A stretch of DNA of 6,611 bases from CAYLLT01 sp964591605 (GTDB taxonomy: Bacteria > Planctomycetota > Phycisphaerae > UBA1845 > PWPN01). Below, one piece after another: positions 5,141 through 6,611 of the stretch; position 1 is the stretch's first letter, and each line of letters opens with the position of its first letter. The notes under the pieces were generated by a model. The model was not told the origin of the DNA, did no database searches, and saw only the letters and a list, made by a program, of their open reading frames with translations. The position numbers and the translations under genes are program-made. The stretch lies in NCBI GenBank assembly GCA_964591605.1, contig CAZQEN010000401.1, positions 1-6,611 of the forward strand, given 5' to 3'.

Positions 5141-6541
5141 ATGCGACATAACATCATTTCACTGCTCATCACCACCTGTGTCATGGCGGCGGCCCAGTCC
5201 AACGGGCGTCGGCCCAACGTGCTGATTCTCTTTCCCGATCAACTGCGCTGGTCCGAGGTCGGCTGCTACGGCAACAAAGACATCCACACGCCGGCCATCG
5301 ATCGCCTGGCCGAAAGCGGTGTGCGTTTCGTGCATGCGTATTCCAACCGGCCGGTGTGCTCACCGGCTCGCTCGATCCTGCTCTCGGGACGCTACGCCCG
5401 CTGCAATGGCGTCATGAGCAACCAGAACGACGAGGCGCAGATCGACCGGCCGACCAACCGCGACGTCACCCTGGCCGAGGTGCTGGGAAAAGCGGGCTAC
5501 AAGACCGGGCTCGTGGGCAAGTGGCACCTGCGGCCCAGCCCGCCGACCCTCGGCTTCCAGGAGAGCGTGCGCAGCTACTTCCGGCACCGCTACTACCGGC
5601 AGATCTTCGACGACAACGAGGATGAGAAGTACGTCTACGACGGCTTCGGCCCCGAGCACGAAACCAGGGCGGCCATCGAGTTCATCCGCCGGCATCGTGA
5701 TGAGCCGTTCCTGCTTTACGTCGCCTACGGTCCGCCGCACATGCCGCTTGCAGAAACGCCCGAGAAGTACCGCACGATGTACGACCCGGCAAGCGTGCCG
5801 CTGCGCAAGAATGTCTGGGTCGACGGTCAACTCGCATACAACGAGGAGTGGTTCAAGATCTACCTGTGGGATTTTCAGTACTACAACCACAAGGAGACGT
5901 TTCCGCAGCGACTGCCCGAGGGTTTCGATCTGCGCCACCTGACCGCTCTTTACTACGGTGCGGTGACCGCCATCGACGAGCAGATCGGCCGGGTGCTGGC
6001 GGCGCTGCGCGAGAGCGGCCTCGACGAGGACACGATCGTCGTGTTGACGTCGGACCACGGCGATCTGCTCGGCAGCCATGGCCTCTTCAACAAGGACACC
6101 CACCACGACGAGGCCGCCCGCATTCCGATGATCTTCCGCTATCCCAGGGCTTTTCAGGCGCGGGTGGCCGGCCGGTGCGTGGCCAGCCTCGTGCACGTGA
6201 TGCCCACGATTCTCGATCTGTGCGGCGTGCCCGTCCCGCCCAGCGTCCAGGGAGAATCGCTCGCGCCGGTACTCGCCGGCCGGGCGGAGACCCTCGCCGA
6301 TAACGCCGCCTACATCGAAACCGGCCCTGCCGACGGCATCCGCACCGAGCGATACTGCTACTTCGCGGACCGCAAGCGGCCGGAGCGGGAGCAGCTCTTT
6401 GATGTCGAGGCAGACCCTTACGAGTTGAGCAATCTGGCCGGCGACGCATCCCACCAGGCCGTGCTTGCCTCTTTGCGCGAGCGCGTCCGAAAATGGCAGG
6501 CCCGCACGCCGGCGGCCAGCCGGCCGTCACGAATGCCGTAG
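5141..6541 (+). CDS. Secreted type I (formylglycine-dependent) sulfatase
   Basis: Type I sulfatases (S1 family) hydrolyse sulfate esters with a formylglycine made from a cysteine. The 466-residue protein starts with a signal peptide (MRHNIISLL..., likely cut near AAA-QS, residues 18-19), so it acts outside the cytoplasm. The maturation motif is CSPARS, with C73 as the formylglycine site in CxPxR. Metal-site candidates are D33-Q34 (FPDQ) and D305-H306 (TSDHGDLLGSHG); further active-site candidates are K127 and H129 (GKWHL), H200 (YGPPHMPL) and K318 (FNKDTHHDE). The C-terminal subdomain has the usual LFDVEADPYELSNLAG. All expected residues are present, so it should be active if a formylglycine-generating enzyme is encoded elsewhere. 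The subfamily and substrate cannot be told by eye; the neighbouring PL8 lyase suggests a sulfated uronide or glycosaminoglycan. The ATG start keeps the whole signal peptide. Confidence 0.95.
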   Translation: MRHNIISLLITTCVMAAAQSNGRRPNVLILFPDQLRWSEVGCYGNKDIHTPAIDRLAESGVRFVHAYSNRPVCSPARSILLSGRYARCNGVMSNQNDEAQIDRPTNRDVTLAEVLGKAGYKTGLVGKWHLRPSPPTLGFQESVRSYFRHRYYRQIFDDNEDEKYVYDGFGPEHETRAAIEFIRRHRDEPFLLYVAYGPPHMPLAETPEKYRTMYDPASVPLRKNVWVDGQLAYNEEWFKIYLWDFQYYNHKETFPQRLPEGFDLRHLTALYYGAVTAIDEQIGRVLAALRESGLDEDTIVVLTSDHGDLLGSHGLFNKDTHHDEAARIPMIFRYPRAFQARVAGRCVASLVHVMPTILDLCGVPVPPSVQGESLAPVLAGRAETLADNAAYIETGPADGIRTERYCYFADRKRPEREQLFDVEADPYELSNLAGDASHQAVLASLRERVRKWQARTPAASRPSRMP

Positions 6542-6611
6542 GGCGGCCGTCGACAACCAGCGATTCCGTAAGTAGCCTTTCGCCCCGCCCGTAACTTCGT
6601 TTCCTATTGAG

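Noticed and set aside
5141..5200. Sulfatase as a lipoprotein through C13
   Set aside because: The residues before C13 are I-T-T; a lipobox needs G, A or S just before the cysteine, so an ordinary signal peptidase I site near residue 18 fits better.
5360..6454. Minus-strand open frame of 364 codons inside the sulfatase gene
   Set aside because: Shadow of a complete sulfatase with all catalytic residues; no independent support.
6536..6548. CCGTAGGG at the sulfatase stop as a truncated inverted copy of the 5028-5057 repeat
   Set aside because: Only eight bases match before the sequences diverge; too short to separate from chance in this base composition.

Overview
The window is GC-rich bacterial DNA with tightly packed genes. 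It holds four protein genes: a partial sucC on the minus strand, cut by the left edge, and nadE, a secreted family 8 polysaccharide lyase and a secreted type I sulfatase on the plus strand. A secreted sulfatase beside a PL8 lyase, high GC and short palindromic repeats encoding a TGETPVPH-type peptide all suggest Planctomycetota. That assignment is an inference from gene content and from memory of such repeats; there is no rRNA marker here.

Layout. 1-747 (minus): N-terminal 249 residues of the succinyl-CoA synthetase beta subunit. 748-908: divergent intergenic region with a ribosome binding site for sucC and a -10-like box very close to the nadE start. 909-2726 (plus): glutamine-dependent NAD+ synthetase whose interdomain linker carries two sets of in-frame DNA repeats. 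2744-4945 (plus): PL8 lyase starting at a TTG 17 bases after nadE, so probably co-transcribed with it. 4946-5140: intergenic region with a 73-nt cloverleaf-like palindrome, a second palindrome directly beside it, then a small inverted repeat and a -10-like box in front of the sulfatase. 5141-6541 (plus): sulfatase. 6542-6611: no gene or clear signal seen.

Function. sucC and nadE are central metabolism (TCA cycle, NAD+ biosynthesis). The lyase and sulfatase are both predicted to be exported, and together would fit breakdown of a sulfated uronic-acid polysaccharide such as a chondroitin-type glycosaminoglycan; the true substrate cannot be read from the sequence.

The most interesting signal is not a gene. 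The 73-nt element at 4955-5027 can fold into a closing stem and three arms with no unpaired junction bases, and its two larger arms differ by paired substitutions that keep each local hairpin intact while breaking the alternative long rod. The repeat-built linker of NadE and the shortened His-Tyr spacing in the lyase active site also deserve a second look. I found no evidence for a new multi-gene system.
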